DNA of 44,288 bases. Origin: an uncultured Rhodospirillales bacterium (lineage in GTDB: Bacteria > Pseudomonadota > Alphaproteobacteria > CACIAM-22H2). Below are positions 36,267 through 44,288 of the stretch, piece by piece. Numbering within the stretch: the first letter of the stretch is position 1; each line of letters opens with the position of its first letter. The stretch is from contig CAIOSQ010000392.1 in the NCBI GenBank assembly GCA_903860935.1, positions 1 through 44,288 on the forward strand. The letters are read 5' to 3'. A program made the position numbers and the translations under genes. The notes under the pieces were generated by a model. That model ran no database searches and was not told the origin of the DNA. It was given only the letters and a program-made list of their open reading frames with translations.

Positions 36267-37534
36267 GCGACGCGCGCACGACCGCCATGGCCGAGGCCGA
36301 CGGCGGGCGCTTCGTCGCCAACGTCGTTCATTTCGCGCGCATCCTGCGCGGTGCCGGTCTGCCGATCGGCCCGGGTCGGGAGATCGAGGCCGTGCGCGCG
36401 CTGGAAGCCGTCGGTCTGGCGACGCGCGAGGATTTCTACTGGACGCTCCACGCGGTCTTCGTGAACCGGCGCGACCAGCATGAAACCTTCGACCAGGCAT
36501 TCAAGATGTTCTGGCGCGATCCCAAGCTGATCGAGCGCATGCTGTCATTCCTGCTGCCCCAGGCCCGCGGCGACGGCGAGGACAAGGCGGACGACAGGGA
36601 GAAGCTTTCCCGCCGCCTCGCCGAGGCCTTCCAGGCCGGACGCAACCACGAGCGCCAGCCGCCGCCCGAACAGCCCCAGGACGAAGAGCGCCGCATCGAT
36701 GAGGTGATGACCTGGTCCGACCGCGAGATCCTGCAGCAGAAGGATTTCGAGCAGATGTCGAACGAGGAACTGGCCCAGGCACGGCTGGCGCTCGCCCGGC
36801 TGAAGCTGCCGTTCAACGAGATGCGCACCCGCCGCTTCAAGCCGTCGCGGCGCGGCAGCCGCATCGATTTCCGCGCCACGCTCCGTCGCTGGGCACGCAG
36901 CGGCGGCAACAGCGCCGATTTCGCGCGGCGCGAGCCCCGCACGCGCGTGCCTCCGCTCGTGGTGCTCTGCGACATCTCGGGATCGATGGAACGCTACACG
37001 CGGATGTTCCTGCATTTTCTGCACGCGCTCACCAACGACCGGTCGCGGGTGCATGTCTTCCTGTTCGGAACCCGTCTCAGCAACATCACCCGCGCCCTGC
37101 GACAGAAGGATCCCGACAAGGCGATGCTCAAGGTTGCCGCCAGCGTCGAGGACTGGGCAGGCGGAACCCGGATCGGACACAGCCTCGCCGAATTCAACCT
37201 GCGCTGGGGCCGGCGCGTCCTCGGGCAGAACGCCACGGTGCTGCTGATCAGCGACGGGCTCGATCGCGACGCCGCTCTGGGGCTCCGGGAGGAGATCGAT
37301 CGCCTGTCGAAATCCTGCCGCCGGCTGATCTGGCTCAACCCCCTCTTGCGCTATGCCGGGTTCGAGCCGAAATCCTCGGGCGCGCGGGCGATGCTGCCCT
37401 ATGTCGACGATTTCCGGCCGGCGCATAATCTCGCCAGCCTCGCGGCGATCGCGGATGCGCTGTCGGCGGACGCGCCGACGACGCGCCGACGCTACGAATG
37501 GAAGAGCAGCGCCGCGCAAGAATCCCCGCGTTGA
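36263..37534 (+). CDS. coxE: VWA-domain protein, CoxE type
   Basis: A 423-residue protein whose C-terminal half is a von Willebrand A-like domain with the metal-site motif VVLCDISGSMERYTR and GGTRIGHSLAEF. The N-terminal half is the CoxE-specific helical region with a charged, proline-rich linker (ERQPPPEQPQDEERR). It is the partner of the MoxR ATPase, coupled to it by ATGA. MoxR-VWA pairs act as metal-cofactor insertion machines. The reading frame in the track begins earlier at 35597, but that part is antisense-like shadow inside coxD. Confidence 0.92.
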
Positions 37535-37566
37535 CCGCAGACGACCGAGCAGGATGGAGCACCCCC

Positions 37567-37908
37567 ATGTCCGAGAGCCTCTCCGAGACCACGCCCCACG
37601 ACATTCTCGCCACGGCCGCGGCCTGGCGCGGCGCAGGCCGCGGCGTCGCGCTGGCAACGGTGGTCACGACCTGGGGATCGAGTCCGCGCCCCGTAGGCAG
37701 CCAACTCGTCGTCGACGACACGGGACGCTTCGCGGGATCCGTCTCCGGCGGTTGCATCGAAGGCGCGGTGATCCGCGAGGCGGTCGATGCCATCGCCACG
37801 GGCCGGCCGCGTCTGCTCGATTTCGGCGTCACGAACGAGCAAGCCTGGGAGGTCGGGCTGGCCTGCGGCGGCAAGGTCCAGGTCTTCGTCGAGAGGCTCG
37901 GGTCATGA
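37567..37908 (+). CDS. XdhC/CoxF N-terminal-domain protein (stand-alone)
   Basis: A 113-residue protein consisting only of the XdhC/CoxI N-terminal domain. The segment GVALATVVTTWGSSPRPVGSQLVVDDTGRFAGSVSGGCIEGAVIREA carries the usual GS.PR.G and SGGC.E motifs, followed by GLACGGKVQVFVE. XdhC-like proteins bind molybdenum cofactor and hold it for sulfuration and insertion. In many species this domain is fused to the Rossmann domain that here is the next gene. GGAG lies 8 bases before ATG 37567, and the stop overlaps the next start as ATGA, so the two halves are made together. Confidence 0.88.
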   Translation: MSESLSETTPHDILATAAAWRGAGRGVALATVVTTWGSSPRPVGSQLVVDDTGRFAGSVSGGCIEGAVIREAVDAIATGRPRLLDFGVTNEQAWEVGLACGGKVQVFVERLGS

Positions 37909-38609
37909 AATCCGCTGTCTTCGACCGCCTCCAGGCGCTGCGGTCCGCCGCGACCCCGGTGGCCCTGCTCACCAATCTGCGCAGCGGCCAGCAACTGATC
38001 GTGACGGCGACGGGCAGCGAAGGCGATCTCTGCCTCGACGTGGACATGATCCACGCGGCCCAGGAAGCGATCCGCACCGACGAGAGCACCAGTTTCGAGA
38101 CGCCGGCGGGGCGCATCTTCGTGCATGTCTTCGCACCGCCGCCGCGCCTCGTGATCGTCGGTGCCGTGCATATCGCCGAACCGCTCGCGCGCATGGGTGC
38201 GCTGGCCGGCTATGGCGTGACGATCGTCGATCCGCGGCGCGCCTTCGCCGGTAGCCAGGGTTTTCGCGATGTCACCGTGTCCGGAGACTGGCCCGACGAG
38301 GCGCTCGAGGCGCTGGTGCCCGACATGCGCACCGCCATCGTCACGCTCACCCACGACCCCAAGCTCGACGATCCGGCGCTGGACACGGCGCTGAAATCCC
38401 CCGCCTTCTATATCGGCGCGCTCGGCAGCCGGAAGACCCACGCCGCGCGTCTCGGCCGCCTCGCCGCGCTGGGCCATGAACAGACGGCGCTCTCTCGCAT
38501 CCATGGCCCCGTCGGCCTCGACATCGGCGCGTTGTCGCCGGCGGAGATCGCGCTGTCGATCATGGCGCAGATCACCGCTGTCCGGCGCGGCGGAGCGACC
38601 CGGGCATGA
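37905..38609 (+). CDS. XdhC-family Rossmann-domain protein
   Basis: A 234-residue protein with the XdhC C-terminal Rossmann domain: RLVIVGAVHIAEPLARMGALAGYGVTIVDPR, TAIVTLTHDPKLDDPAL, and AFYIGALGSRKTHAARLGRL. The last conserved block is IHGPVGLDIGALSPAEIALSIMAQI. It is the natural partner of the preceding short XdhC-type protein. Its start and stop both overlap neighbouring genes by ATGA. The likely role is binding and delivery of the molybdenum cofactor to CoxL. Confidence 0.9.
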   Translation: MKSAVFDRLQALRSAATPVALLTNLRSGQQLIVTATGSEGDLCLDVDMIHAAQEAIRTDESTSFETPAGRIFVHVFAPPPRLVIVGAVHIAEPLARMGALAGYGVTIVDPRRAFAGSQGFRDVTVSGDWPDEALEALVPDMRTAIVTLTHDPKLDDPALDTALKSPAFYIGALGSRKTHAARLGRLAALGHEQTALSRIHGPVGLDIGALSPAEIALSIMAQITAVRRGGATRA

Positions 38610-40234
38610 TCTTCGGCGAGATGCCGCTCGACGAGGCCGAGGGCGCGATCCTCGCGCACGCGCTCTCAGGCGAGGGTTTCTCCTTTCGCAAAGGCCGGGT
38701 CCTGGACCGCACGGACCTCGCCGCGATCGCACGCAGCGGGCGCGCACGCATCGTGGCGGCGCGCCTCGAAGCCGACGACGTCGCGGAGGACGCGGCGGCG
38801 GCCGCGATCGCCCGTGCCATCGCCGGCGACAATCTTCTGGTCTCGGCCGCCTTTACCGGGCGGGCCAATCTCTACGCCACCGCATCCGGCCTCGTGGTCT
38901 ACGACCCGACGGCCCTGGACGCCGTCAACGCGGTCGACGAGGCGATCACCCTCGCGCTGCTGCCGCCGCATGCGCCGGTCACGCCACGCCAGATGGTGGC
39001 GACCGTGAAGATCATCCCCTTCGCGGTCCCGCGCCTGGCGCTTGATGCCGTGCTCGCGCGCGTCGCGTCGATGTCGCCCTTTGCCCGTGTGGCCCCCTTT
39101 CGCCCGCTGCACGCCGCGCTCGTGCAGACGAGGCTGCCCGGAACCAAGCCGGGCGTGCTCGCGAAGACCGTCGATGCGACCCGCGCCCGGCTCGCGGCGC
39201 TCGGGGGGAGCCTGGACCGCGACGTGATCGTCGCCCATGACATGACGGCCGTCGCGGACGCCCTGACCGAAGCGGCGCGCGCGGGCAGCGACCTGCTGCT
39301 CGTCCTCGGTGCGTCCGCCGTGGTCGATCGCCGCGACATCGTGCCGGCGGCGATCGAGGCCGCGGGCGGCTCGGTCGCGCATTTCGGGATGCCCGTCGAT
39401 CCTGGCAACCTGCTGCTTTTCGGCACCCTCGACGGCCGTCCGGTGATTGGCCTTCCTGGCTGCGCACGCTCGCCGAAACTGAACGGTTTCGACTGGGTCC
39501 TTCAGCGCGTCGCCGCCGGTCTGCCGATCGGCCGCGCCGACATCATGCGCATGGGAGCGGGTGGCCTTCTCAGCGAGATCCCGTCCCGCCCCTTGCCGCG
39601 ACAAAGCGCGGCGCCAGCCCCGCAGCCGCCCCGGCAGCCGCGCATCGCGGCGCTCGTGCTCGCGGCTGGCCGCTCCAGCCGGATGGCCCCGGCGAACAAG
39701 CTTCTGATCGAGGTCGATGGCGTGCCCATGGCGCGGCGTGCCGTCGACGCGGCGCTGGCCTCGCAGGCCGTCGCCACGATCGCCGTGATCGGCAACGAAG
39801 CCGCGCGCGTGCGCCAGGCTTTCGCAGGTTGCGACATCGCGATCGTCGAAAACCCCGATTTCGCCGCCGGGCTCAGTTCCTCGCTGCGCGCGGGACTGGC
39901 CAGCCTGCCGGACGACATCGACGGCGTGCTGGTCCTGCTCGGCGACATGCCGCGGATCACCGCCGCCCATCTCGACCGGCTGATCGCGGCGTTCGCGCCT
40001 GACGAGGGGCGGGCCATCTGCATTCCCACCCATCGGGCCAAGCGCGGCAACCCGATCCTCTGGGACGCGCGCTTCCTGCCGGACATGCGCACGCTGGACG
40101 GCGATCAGGGCGCGCGCGGGCTGATCGGACGCCACGCCGATCAGGTCTGCGAGGTCGAGATGCCCGACGATGCCGTCCTGCTCGACGTGGACACGCCAGG
40201 CGCGCTTGCCGCCCTGCGGGAGAAAAGCGCATGA
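38606..40234 (+). CDS. Molybdopterin-binding / MocA-like cytidylyltransferase fusion
   Basis: A 542-residue two-domain protein. Residues 1-330 form a MoeA/MogA-like molybdopterin-binding region (MIFGEMPLDEAEGAILAH, DLLLVLGASAVVDRRDIVPAAIE and NLLLFGTLDGRPVIGLPG). A proline-rich linker leads to a C-terminal MobA-like nucleotidyltransferase (LVLAAGRSSRMAPANKLLIEVDG, VLVLLGDMPRIT) from about residue 347. It probably makes the molybdopterin cytosine dinucleotide form of the cofactor used by CoxL-type enzymes, coupled to cofactor handling. It overlaps both neighbours by ATGA. Such fusions are common in cox clusters (often called CoxI-like or MocA). Confidence 0.88.
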   Translation: MIFGEMPLDEAEGAILAHALSGEGFSFRKGRVLDRTDLAAIARSGRARIVAARLEADDVAEDAAAAAIARAIAGDNLLVSAAFTGRANLYATASGLVVYDPTALDAVNAVDEAITLALLPPHAPVTPRQMVATVKIIPFAVPRLALDAVLARVASMSPFARVAPFRPLHAALVQTRLPGTKPGVLAKTVDATRARLAALGGSLDRDVIVAHDMTAVADALTEAARAGSDLLLVLGASAVVDRRDIVPAAIEAAGGSVAHFGMPVDPGNLLLFGTLDGRPVIGLPGCARSPKLNGFDWVLQRVAAGLPIGRADIMRMGAGGLLSEIPSRPLPRQSAAPAPQPPRQPRIAALVLAAGRSSRMAPANKLLIEVDGVPMARRAVDAALASQAVATIAVIGNEAARVRQAFAGCDIAIVENPDFAAGLSSSLRAGLASLPDDIDGVLVLLGDMPRITAAHLDRLIAAFAPDEGRAICIPTHRAKRGNPILWDARFLPDMRTLDGDQGARGLIGRHADQVCEVEMPDDAVLLDVDTPGALAALREKSA

Positions 40235-41454
40235 CTTTCGATCCGGCGGCGCTGCGCGCGCAATTTCCCATCCTCGCCCGCCGCGTTCGCGGCCAGCCCC
40301 TGCATTATCTCGACAGCGCCGCCACCGCCCAGGTGCCGCTCGCGGTTCTCGACGCCGTGCGAACGCATGACGCGATGCACCGCGCCAACGTGCATCGCGG
40401 CGTCCACGCGCTCGCCGAGGAAGCGACCCAGGCCTACGAAGCGGCGCGCGGCGCGGTCGCGGGCTGGCTCAATGTCGCGCCGGACGAGGTGATCTTCACA
40501 TCCGGCGCCACCGCCGCGATCAATCTGGTCGCGCAGAGCTGGACCCGCTCCCTGTCTCCGGGGGACGAGATCCTTCTCACCGAACTGGAACACCATTCCA
40601 ACATCGTCCCCTGGCAGCTCGCCGCCGAACGGCAGGGGCTCGTCCTGCGCGCCCTGCCGGCCACGGCCGAGGGCCGGATCGACCTCGCGGCGCTGCCGGC
40701 GATGGTCGGCGCCCGTACGAAGCTGATCGCGGCGACGCATGTCTCGAACGTGACCGGTGCGGTCACCGATGTCGCCGCATTGGTGGCGGCGGCGCGTAGC
40801 TGCGGCGCGAAGCTCCTGCTCGATGGCAGCCAGCGCGCGCCGCATGGTCCGCTCGACATTCCGGCGCTCGGCGCCGATTTCTACGTGTTCACGGGCCACA
40901 AGCTCTACGGTCCCAACGGGATCGGCGCGCTCTGGGCGCGGCGGGAGATCCTCGCCGCGATGCCGCCTTTCCTCGGGGGCGGCGAAATGATCCGCCGCGT
41001 GACGATCGAGCGCTCGACCTACGCCGATCCGCCGCGCCGCTTCGAGGCCGGCACGCCACCGATCGCGCAGGCGATCGGGCTCGGCGCCGCGATCGGCTTC
41101 CTCTCGACCCTCGACTGGAGCGCTGTCGCTGCCCACGAGATGTCGCTGACGCAGCGCCTGCTCGACGGACTGGCCGCTGATCGCCGGATCCGCATCTTCG
41201 GACCTGCGGGCCTCCAGTCCCGGATAGGCGTGGTGTCCTTCGACATGGAGGGCGCGCATCCCCATGATATCTGCCAGATCCTGGACGCACGCGGCGTCGC
41301 GTGTCGCGGCGGGCATCATTGTGCGCAGCCGCTGATGGATCGTTTCGACCTCGCCGGAACGACGCGCGCGTCGATCGGGATCTACAACGACGCGTCCGAC
41401 ATCGATGCCCTGCTCGACGGGCTCGACGAAGTCGCGCGGCGGCTCTGCGCATGA
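40231..41454 (+). CDS. SufS/CsdA-type cysteine desulfurase
   Basis: A 407-residue class II cysteine desulfurase. It shows the N-terminal HYLDSAATAQVPLAVLDAV, the histidine region EHHSNIVPWQLAA, the PLP lysine in FYVFTGHKLYGPNGIGALW and the persulfide-forming cysteine in GVACRGGHHCAQPLMD. It releases sulfur from cysteine as an enzyme-bound persulfide. No sufB, sufC or sufD genes are near. It is instead locked by ATGA overlaps between the MocA-like fusion and an IscU/SufU-like gene. Supply of the terminal sulfido ligand to the molybdenum cofactor, as NifS4 does with XdhC in Rhodobacter, is the most reasonable role. General Fe-S assembly is the alternative. Confidence 0.9.
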   Translation: MTFDPAALRAQFPILARRVRGQPLHYLDSAATAQVPLAVLDAVRTHDAMHRANVHRGVHALAEEATQAYEAARGAVAGWLNVAPDEVIFTSGATAAINLVAQSWTRSLSPGDEILLTELEHHSNIVPWQLAAERQGLVLRALPATAEGRIDLAALPAMVGARTKLIAATHVSNVTGAVTDVAALVAAARSCGAKLLLDGSQRAPHGPLDIPALGADFYVFTGHKLYGPNGIGALWARREILAAMPPFLGGGEMIRRVTIERSTYADPPRRFEAGTPPIAQAIGLGAAIGFLSTLDWSAVAAHEMSLTQRLLDGLAADRRIRIFGPAGLQSRIGVVSFDMEGAHPHDICQILDARGVACRGGHHCAQPLMDRFDLAGTTRASIGIYNDASDIDALLDGLDEVARRLCA

Positions 41455-41885
41455 CTGCGGACGATCTCTATCAGGCCGAAATCGTCGCCCGCGCCAAGTC
41501 GGGAGCGGGTGATTCGCGGCTCGATCCGCATGATGCACGTGCGACCGTCGACAACCCGCTCTGCGGCGACCGCGTGACGCTGGATCTCTCGCTCGCCGCC
41601 GGGCATGTCGTCGCTCTCGGCCATCGCACGCGCGGTTGCGCACTGTGCCAGGCCGCTGCGGAAACGTTGCGGCGCTGCGCGCCCGGCATGGCCCCGTCCG
41701 AGGCACCGGCGCATCGCGAAGCCCTGGCCGCCTACCTCGCGGGTCGCCAAGACCTCCCCGAGCGCCTCGCGGATTTCAGCGCCTTCGCGCCGGTCAGATC
41801 GCATCCCAGCCGCCAGGGTTGCGTCCTGCTGCCCTTCGAGGCCTTCATCGAAGCGGCGGCGATGGTCGATCCGGACCGGCGATGA
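41451..41885 (+). CDS. SufU/IscU-like sulfur-acceptor or scaffold protein
   Basis: A 144-residue IscU-fold protein. The three ligand cysteines and the aspartate of the SufU/IscU family are present: NPLCGDRVTLDL, GCALCQAAAETL and RQGCVLLPFEAF. The SufU zinc/cluster arrangement is therefore intact. SufU relays persulfide sulfur from SufS-type enzymes, or holds nascent clusters. It starts inside the desulfurase stop (ATGA) and its own stop overlaps the cyclase gene. It may accept sulfur for molybdenum-cofactor sulfuration, or build clusters for CoxS and for the ferredoxin domain of the next gene. Confidence 0.85.
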   Translation: MTADDLYQAEIVARAKSGAGDSRLDPHDARATVDNPLCGDRVTLDLSLAAGHVVALGHRTRGCALCQAAAETLRRCAPGMAPSEAPAHREALAAYLAGRQDLPERLADFSAFAPVRSHPSRQGCVLLPFEAFIEAAAMVDPDRR

Positions 41886-43645
41886 CCATGCCGGCGACGC
41901 TTGCCCGCTTTCCAGCCCTGCTGGGCCGGGCGCGCCTCGTGACCGGCCTTGTCCTTTTCGCCTATGTGAGCCTCCACCTCGTCAACCATGCAGCCGGGCT
42001 CGTGTCGTTGGCGGCGATGGAGCGCATCGCAGCGTGGGTCTACGCGCTGCTTCACGTCACGCCCGTCGCCTGGCTGATCTACGGCGCACTCGGCATCCAC
42101 TTCCTTCTCGCGCTTCATGCGATCCATCGCCGCCAGCGGTTCTGGCCGATGCCCTGGCAGGACGCGCTGCAGTTGATCCTGGGCCTGTCGATCGTCCCGC
42201 TGTTGACCGCCCATGTCGTCGGCACCCGCGTCGCGGGCGAGATGCATGACGTCGTCTACACCCACACCCTCGTGCTGATCGAACTCGGCTGGGGCGTTTC
42301 CTTCGGCATCCCGCGCCAGCTCCTCGCGATGCTGATCGTCTGGATCCATGGCTGCTGCGGCGTCTACGCGTGGCTGCGGCTCAAGCCGGCATGGCCGCGG
42401 ATGCAGCCCGCGCTCCATGCCGCGGCACTGCTGCTCCCGGCCTTCGCCATCGGCGGGGTGCTGTCCGCGACTCAGGAAATCGCGATACGTGCCGAGACCG
42501 TCGGCTGGATCACCGACCAGCGTACCACCCTGAACGCGCCGGATACCGCCGCGCGCGCCGAGTTGGGACGGTTGGGGGAACTGGCGCTCGTCCTGTGGGC
42601 GGGAGGGCTCGTGGCGGCCCTGACGAGCCGTCGCATACGGCTCTGGCGCGAGGGCCGCGCCGGGCGGGTCCGGATCGCCTACCCGGACGGACGCCGGATC
42701 GATGTCCCGCGCGGCCTGTCCGTCCTTGAGGCCAGCCACATGGCGGGCATCCCGCACGCCTCCGTCTGCGGTGGTCGCGGCCGCTGCTCCACCTGCCGTA
42801 TCCGCGTCGGCGAGGGTGGCGCGCGACAGCCGCCGCCCAGCCCCGAGGAAAGCGCCGTCCTCGCCCGGATCGGAGCGGCGCCGGCGATGCGCCTCGCCTG
42901 CCAGCTCCGTCCGGTCGCCGACCTCGCCGTCGCACCGCTCCTGCCCGCGCGCGCACCGCTGCGCGAGGCTCGCAGAAGGATCGACAACGCGCCCATGCTC
43001 GGCCTCGAACGCGAGATCGCCGTTCTCTTCGCCGATCTCCGCGACTTCACCAGGTTGGCCGAACACAAGCTGCCCTTCGACGTCGTCTTCATCCTCAACC
43101 GGTATTTCGAAGCGATGGGCCGCGAGATCGAAGGCGCCGGGGGGCATGTCGACAAGTTCATCGGCGACGGTGTGATGGCGCTGTTCGGCACCGTTCCTGC
43201 GCGCGGTACGGTCGGCGCCGCCGCGGTCCCCGAATCGACGGCTCTCGCGGCGCGTGCCGCGGTCGATGCGGCGCGCCGGATGAGCCTCGGTCTGCGCGAT
43301 CTCAACGCCAGCCTCGCCCACGATCTCGAACGCCCACTGCGACTGGGAATCGGCATCCATGTCGGCCCGGTGATCCTCGGCGAGATGGGCTATGGCCGCG
43401 CGACGGGCCTGACCGCGATCGGCGATACGGTCAATCTCGCAAGCCGAATCGAGGCCCTGTGCAAACCCTACGGAGCCGAACTCGTGATCTCCGCGCATGC
43501 CGCCGAGGTGGCGGGATTGGCCCAGGCGCCCTGGCGCCGGGAAAGCGCGACGATCCCCGGCCGCGGCGCCGCGATCGATGTCCTCATCGTCCCGGACGCC
43601 GCAAGCCTGCCCCCTCGCGATGCGATATCCGCCTCGCCATCATGA
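41882..43645 (+). CDS. Membrane-bound adenylate cyclase with heme-type anchor and 2Fe-2S domain
   Basis: A 587-residue protein with three parts. Residues about 15-250 form a six-helix anchor with histidines placed as in succinate dehydrogenase cytochrome b (SLHLVNHAAGL, GIHFLLALHAIHRR). Residues about 262-345 are a plant-type ferredoxin with CGGRGRCSTC and a fourth cysteine in MRLACQL. Residues about 375-570 are a class III cyclase. The cyclase keeps the metal aspartates (FADLRDFT, FIGDGVMALFG), the adenine-selecting Lys/Asp (VDKFIGD, TAIGDTVNLASRIE) and the transition-state Asn/Arg, so it should make cAMP. Cyclases with a hexahelical heme anchor, some with a ferredoxin domain, are known in proteobacteria. 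ATG 41882 overlaps the SufU-like stop, making it the last gene of the maturation operon. Redox sensing is the inferred input. Confidence 0.9.
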   Translation: MTMPATLARFPALLGRARLVTGLVLFAYVSLHLVNHAAGLVSLAAMERIAAWVYALLHVTPVAWLIYGALGIHFLLALHAIHRRQRFWPMPWQDALQLILGLSIVPLLTAHVVGTRVAGEMHDVVYTHTLVLIELGWGVSFGIPRQLLAMLIVWIHGCCGVYAWLRLKPAWPRMQPALHAAALLLPAFAIGGVLSATQEIAIRAETVGWITDQRTTLNAPDTAARAELGRLGELALVLWAGGLVAALTSRRIRLWREGRAGRVRIAYPDGRRIDVPRGLSVLEASHMAGIPHASVCGGRGRCSTCRIRVGEGGARQPPPSPEESAVLARIGAAPAMRLACQLRPVADLAVAPLLPARAPLREARRRIDNAPMLGLEREIAVLFADLRDFTRLAEHKLPFDVVFILNRYFEAMGREIEGAGGHVDKFIGDGVMALFGTVPARGTVGAAAVPESTALAARAAVDAARRMSLGLRDLNASLAHDLERPLRLGIGIHVGPVILGEMGYGRATGLTAIGDTVNLASRIEALCKPYGAELVISAHAAEVAGLAQAPWRRESATIPGRGAAIDVLIVPDAASLPPRDAISASPS

Positions 43646-43684
43646 GGCGCGGCGCATGCTGTGCGTAAAACCCTAACGCCACGC

Positions 43685-43713
43685 TTGCTTTGCCCGCCCG
43701 GCGCCGCTAAGTC
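43685..43713 (+). promoter_or_regulatory. Predicted promoter for tRNA-Glu
   Basis: TTGCTT, a 17-base spacer and TAAGTC end 18 bases before the tRNA-Glu 5' end. The spacing is ideal and the -10 element is a partial match. Confidence 0.45.
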
Positions 43714-43731
43714 ACCTTCCGCCGCGCGTAA

Positions 43732-43807
43732 GTCCCCTTCGTCTAGAGGCCTAGGACACCGCCCTTTCACGGCAGTAACAGGGGTTCGAATCCCCTAGGG
43801 GACGCCA
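43732..43807 (+). tRNA. tRNA-Glu (anticodon TTC)
   Basis: A complete cloverleaf is seen. The acceptor is GTCCCCT/AGGGGAC, the anticodon arm CCGCC-CTTTCAC-GGCAG (one mismatch in the stem) with anticodon TTC, and the T arm AGGGG-TTCGAAT-CCCCT. Discriminator G and an encoded CCA follow. Such tRNA 3' ends are frequent integration sites for mobile elements. Confidence 0.97.
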
Positions 43808-44288
43808 GCTTTTTCAATGGGTTAGCGGTTCGTCGGCGAAAGTGTCCAATGGAGTGGCCAATACCGCCCCCTGGACGGTATCGGACGCAGGTGCAGGTTA
43901 GGTGCCCTTCCGGAGCGGTCGCGGTCAGACGTTACGCCCGGCCTTGAGCCGCATCAGGATCCAGTCAGACCGCTTCAGACGCCACCGGACAGGGTAGCGC
44001 TGCCGATTGTGGGGCCACACGGCGCCGCGCCGATCGGCAATCCAGCAAAATCAGGGGTTTCGACGCCTAGAATGGTGCCCTACCACGGCACCAGCGCCCA
44101 AAATCACCGCTTCCGGTGCCTCGTGCGTCGAGATCGATGCCGCCGTGCTCAGCCTCGCCGGACCCCGCCAGATCGCGCAGGACGCGCCCAACCGTCCGGA
44201 TGGTCTATTATCGCAACGCCCCGGCGCTTACAGCGCTCACCGCACCCTACCTTGCGTGCACTCTATTAATAAACAGAGGCGCTGGGCC
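43808..44288. other. Unassigned region downstream of tRNA-Glu, possible edge of an integrated element
   Basis: No convincing gene is present in these 481 bases; the 86-residue ORF at 44009 has no recognisable content. Visible structure is a near-direct repeat TGTCCAAT / TGGCCAAT (about 43842-43862), an inverted repeat ATACCG / CGGTAT (43861-43881) and a second one GGTGCC / GGCACC (44074-44092). The final 25 bases are AT-rich, unlike the rest of the window. The texture suggests non-coding or decayed DNA such as an attachment-site flank. No integrase gene is inside the window. Confidence 0.35.

Noticed and set aside
44009-44269. 86-residue plus-strand ORF at the right edge
   Set aside because: It has no ribosome site, no recognisable motif, and spans inverted repeats. 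I do not consider it a gene.

Overview
The window is GC-rich, densely coded DNA from an alphaproteobacterium. The order is uncertain; a Rhodospirillales-like lineage is my guess. Supporting this are a small NDUFS4-type accessory subunit of respiratory complex I, a complete ccoNOQP-ccoGHIS set, a cox-type molybdenum hydroxylase cluster, and a membrane/2Fe-2S adenylate cyclase of a kind I associate with proteobacteria. Most neighbouring genes overlap by ATGA or TGATG or lie within about 30 bases, so transcription units are long. The longest gene-free stretch is the last 481 bases.

Region 1 (1-11198) is a 2-aminoethylphosphonate (AEP) mineralisation locus. A LysR-type regulator is divergent from phnW-phnA-phnY, which take AEP through phosphonoacetaldehyde and phosphonoacetate to acetate plus phosphate. 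These are followed on the same strand by an AEP-type ABC importer (binding protein, ATPase, double-module permease). The last gene is a truncated FAD oxidoreductase of the dimethylglycine/sarcosine dehydrogenase type, which suggests that N-methylated aminophosphonates may also be used. Downstream of the regulator is a Na/Pi-cotransporter-PhoU protein that could handle the released phosphate.

Region 2 (11220-22408) serves microaerobic respiration. It holds hemN, ccoNOQP for cytochrome cbb3 oxidase, ccoGHIS for its assembly, a 64-residue membrane protein coupled to ccoS, a divergent DUF2189 membrane protein, and a TauE/DsbD_2-like membrane protein. Sites matching the RegA/PrrA consensus lie upstream of both ccoN and hemN.

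Region 3 (22408-29597) has tRNA-Pro, the NDUFS4-like gene, tRNA-Arg and the TauE-like gene interleaved in one direction; the TauE-like start codon overlaps the encoded CCA end of tRNA-Arg. Next come a DUF192 protein, a histone-deacetylase-family protein, an Atm1-type ABC exporter, and a TAXI-TRAP transporter (fused permease plus binding protein).

Region 4 (29790-43645) encodes a form II CoxL-type molybdenum hydroxylase (coxG, coxS, coxL, coxM) ended by a strong terminator. After an alpha/beta hydrolase on the opposite strand there is a second, tightly coupled operon. It encodes MoxR/CoxD, CoxE, a split XdhC-type pair, a molybdopterin-binding/MocA fusion, a SufS-type cysteine desulfurase, a SufU/IscU-type scaffold, and an adenylate cyclase with a membrane anchor and a 2Fe-2S domain. 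This operon looks like a dedicated maturation (possibly cofactor sulfuration) unit with a redox-signalling gene attached, and it is the most interesting part of the window.

Region 5 (43732-44288) is tRNA-Glu followed by unassigned sequence that could be the edge of an integrated element.
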